Program-made: the position numbers and the translations under genes
The notes under the pieces: generated by a model
Seen by the model: only the letters and a program-made list of their open reading frames with translations
Told to the model about the DNA's origin: nothing
The model's database searches: none
Assembly (NCBI GenBank): GCA_030656145.1
Contig: JAUSOF010000031.1
Span: 18,091 to 82,090, forward strand
Direction: 5' to 3'
Origin: Pseudomonas sp.
GTDB lineage: Bacteria > Pseudomonadota > Gammaproteobacteria > Pseudomonadales > Pseudomonadaceae
Length of the DNA stretch: 64,000 nucleotides
Shown here: positions 62,142 to 64,000 of the stretch, in pieces
Numbering within the stretch: position 1 is the stretch's first letter
Layout of the letters: each line of letters begins with the position of its first letter

Positions 62142-63371
62142 ATGCCTGCCCTCTCCACGCTCTCGCCCGGTGTTCGTCAATACCTGCTGGTAACCGGCAA
62201 CTACTGGGCCTTCACCCTCACCGACGGCGCCTTGCGCATGCTGGTGGTGCTGCATTTTCACAGCCTGGGCTATACGCCGTTGCAGATCGCCGCGCTGTTT
62301 TTGTTCTATGAGATTTTCGGTGTAATCACCAATCTGGTCGGCGGCTACCTGGGCGCACGCCTGGGTCTCAATCGCACCATGAACATCGGCCTGGGCCTGC
62401 AGGTGGCCGCCTTGCTGATGCTCACGGTACCGGCAGCCTGGCTGACGATCCCGTGGGTAATGGGCGCACAGGCTATGTCCGGGATCGCCAAAGACCTGAA
62501 CAAGATGAGCGCCAAGAGCTCGATCAAGCTGCTGGTGCCGGACAGCCAGCAGGGCACGCTGTACAAGTGGGTGGCGATCCTCACCGGCTCGAAGAATGCC
62601 CTCAAGGGCGTCGGCTTTTTCCTCGGTGGTGCCCTGCTCGCCCTGCTCGGTTTTCGCGGTGCACTTCTGGTGATGGCGGCGCTGCTGGCGCTGGTCTGGC
62701 TGGCCAGCCTGATGCTGCTGAAAAAGGACCTGGGCAAGGCCAGCGCCAAGCCGAAGTTTCGCGACATCCTGTCGAAAAGCCGGGCGATCAACATCCTTTC
62801 GGCCGCGCGTTTATTCCTGTTCGGCGCGCGCGATGTCTGGTTCGTGGTGGCGCTACCGGTGTACCTGTCCAGTGTATTTGGCTGGGACTTCTGGATGGTC
62901 GGTGGCTTTCTGGCCGCCTGGGTGATCGGTTACGGCATCGTCCAGTCCTTCGCTCCGTCGATCACCGGCAATGCGCGCGGCGAGGTTCCCGATGGCCGCG
63001 CCGCCTTCGTCTGGGCCGCCTTGTTGGCGGGTCTGCCAGCAGCCATAGCCCTCGGCTTATACAGCGACTTGTCGGCGCACTGGGTACTGCTCGGCGGGCT
63101 GCTGGTGTTCGGCGCGCTGTTCGCGGTCAATTCCTCGCTGCACAGCTACCTGATCGTCAGCTACGCCAAGGAAGACGGCGTGTCACTGGACGTGGGGTTC
63201 TATTACATGTCCAACGCCATGGGCCGGCTGCTCGGCACCTTGCTCTCGGGTTGGGTCTATCAGGCTTACGGGCTGGAAGCCTGCCTGTGGATTTCCTCGG
63301 CCTTCGTCCTGCTCGCCGCGCTGATTTCCATCGGGCTGCCCAGGCACACTGAGCAGACGCCAGCGCGCTGA
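62142..63371 (+). CDS. arsJ: Organoarsenical efflux permease ArsJ
   Basis: A 409-residue MFS protein of the ArsJ type (YWAFTLTDGALRMLVVLHFH at the start, IAKDLNKMSAKSSIKLLVP in the middle). It exports 1-arseno-3-phosphoglycerate made by the GAPDH next to it. ATG at 62142 is chosen; the long upstream frame is repeat sequence. No arsB or ACR3 gene lies in the window, so the operon covers arsenate rather than arsenite here. Confidence 0.92.
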   Translation: MPALSTLSPGVRQYLLVTGNYWAFTLTDGALRMLVVLHFHSLGYTPLQIAALFLFYEIFGVITNLVGGYLGARLGLNRTMNIGLGLQVAALLMLTVPAAWLTIPWVMGAQAMSGIAKDLNKMSAKSSIKLLVPDSQQGTLYKWVAILTGSKNALKGVGFFLGGALLALLGFRGALLVMAALLALVWLASLMLLKKDLGKASAKPKFRDILSKSRAINILSAARLFLFGARDVWFVVALPVYLSSVFGWDFWMVGGFLAAWVIGYGIVQSFAPSITGNARGEVPDGRAAFVWAALLAGLPAAIALGLYSDLSAHWVLLGGLLVFGALFAVNSSLHSYLIVSYAKEDGVSLDVGFYYMSNAMGRLLGTLLSGWVYQAYGLEACLWISSAFVLLAALISIGLPRHTEQTPAR

Positions 63372-64000
63372 TCAGTCGCAGTCCGCCCCACAACCGCCCT
63401 CCGGCACCGGGTAGACCGGCGCAAAACCGCCGCCGGGGGTGCGAAAGTTGGTGGTCTGGCCCTGGTACAGGCGCGCCGCCACCCATTGCACCGCACCGTC
63501 GTAGGCATAGTCACGCAGATCAAATTTCAACGCCGGAGTATCGCTGGCCATCACCCGTTGCCCCGGCAGCACCAGGGCCTGGGCCACGTAATCGCCGGCA
63601 AGAATCTCCTGCCAGACGCGCTGGGTCAGCTTGTCGCCACGGTAGGTGGCGCGACTGCCATAACCTGCGCAGGGCTTGAAGAACAACCGCTTGCGCTCGC
63701 GCCACAGGCGCTCGGCATTAGCCGGCTCGACCACCTCGGTATGCGGAATGGCCGCCAATAGCAGTTGCTGAATATCCTCGGATACACCGAGCGCCTGTAG
63801 CTGATCGGCATCGCACAGCAGCGCCAGGTTGCGCTTATCGGCATACAGGGCATGGGCTTGCGGGTGCGGCGTCAGCAGCGTGGCCCGCTCAAGATAAGCC
63901 TGGCGCAGCACGGCATTGGCGGGATCATCGAAGGCGAAGTCGGTCAAGCGGTTGTAGACCAGATCGATTGCCAGTTCGCCATGCCAGAGCTGACCGTCGC
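63372..64000 (-). CDS. Unrecognised protein, C-terminal part (ATP-grasp-like)
   Basis: The frame runs from the right window edge to the stop at 63372, giving at least 209 residues; the start lies outside. FFKPCAGYGSRATYRGDKLT followed by ILAGDYVAQALVLPGQR resembles the nucleotide-binding part of ATP-grasp ligases, and FDLRDYAYDGAVQWVAARLY is like the metal-binding core of that fold. The C-terminus is GGCGADCD, a short Cys-containing tail. I do not recognise a named family. It converges with arsJ. Confidence 0.55.
   Translation of the reverse strand, partial: DGQLWHGELAIDLVYNRLTDFAFDDPANAVLRQAYLERATLLTPHPQAHALYADKRNLALLCDADQLQALGVSEDIQQLLLAAIPHTEVVEPANAERLWRERKRLFFKPCAGYGSRATYRGDKLTQRVWQEILAGDYVAQALVLPGQRVMASDTPALKFDLRDYAYDGAVQWVAARLYQGQTTNFRTPGGGFAPVYPVPEGGCGADCD

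Overview
The window looks like a chromosome segment of a Pseudomonas, probably of the alcaligenes/mendocina/anguilliseptica side of the genus (inference). Supporting signs are the oprH-phoP-phoQ operon, an O-antigen locus anchored at ihfB-wzz, a ped/exa type alcohol-oxidation cluster, abundant REP elements with two RAYT transposases, and a fused glucosylglycerol-phosphate synthase/phosphatase resembling the one known from P. anguilliseptica. No rRNA, tRNA or CRISPR array was recognised by eye.

Region 1 (1-11.7 kb) is an O-antigen locus read on the minus strand. From ihfB it runs through wzz, a nucleotidyltransferase/HI0074 pair, a beta-CASP RNA nuclease and rfaH, then to a wzx-type flippase and pseC-pseF-pseG-pseH for CMP-pseudaminic acid. 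A HepT-MntA toxin-antitoxin module sits between two roughly 0.3-kb direct repeats. Each repeat carries the 3' end of rfaH plus an exact ops/JUMPstart element, so RfaH probably antiterminates the O-antigen transcript.

Region 2 (11.8-33.5 kb) is mostly core or housekeeping. It holds an MFS gene with a coupled 41-residue membrane protein, a tandem duplication of an O-methyltransferase gene, two NlpC/P60 lipoproteins, a sirtuin, a Tag-like glycosylase, ttcA, a DnaJ-related protein, a Yip1 protein and a SprT protease. It continues with three acyl-CoA genes (CoA transferase, acyl-CoA ligase, acyl-CoA dehydrogenase), hchA with a LuxR regulator, an AraC regulator, and oprH-phoP-phoQ with four 11-bp-spaced PhoP-like half-sites.

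Region 3 (34-53.1 kb) is the PQQ-dependent alcohol oxidation cluster. It has an aldehyde dehydrogenase, a lanthanide-type quinoprotein dehydrogenase (Asp-Phe-Asp), a lipoprotein-like malate:quinone oxidoreductase, a MoxJ-like binding protein, a cytochrome c, and a calcium-type dehydrogenase (Asp-Phe-Ser). It also has a pentapeptide protein, a PedR2/PedS2-like two-component system, a cupredoxin-like protein, the PQQ-associated binding protein, beta-propeller, ATPase and permease, a decayed CXXCW protein, and AgmR. A shared CTACTACC-AAGG-like motif lies upstream of five of the transcription units. REP elements and a RAYT gene have invaded the cluster.

Region 4 (53.3-64 kb) has an MFS transporter, the ggpPS fusion, a tandem array of about 150-bp BIME units beside a second RAYT gene, a ModE-like regulator, and an arsenic operon (arsC-arsR-arsH-gap-arsJ) for arsenate export as 1-arseno-3-phosphoglycerate. 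The window ends inside an unrecognised gene.
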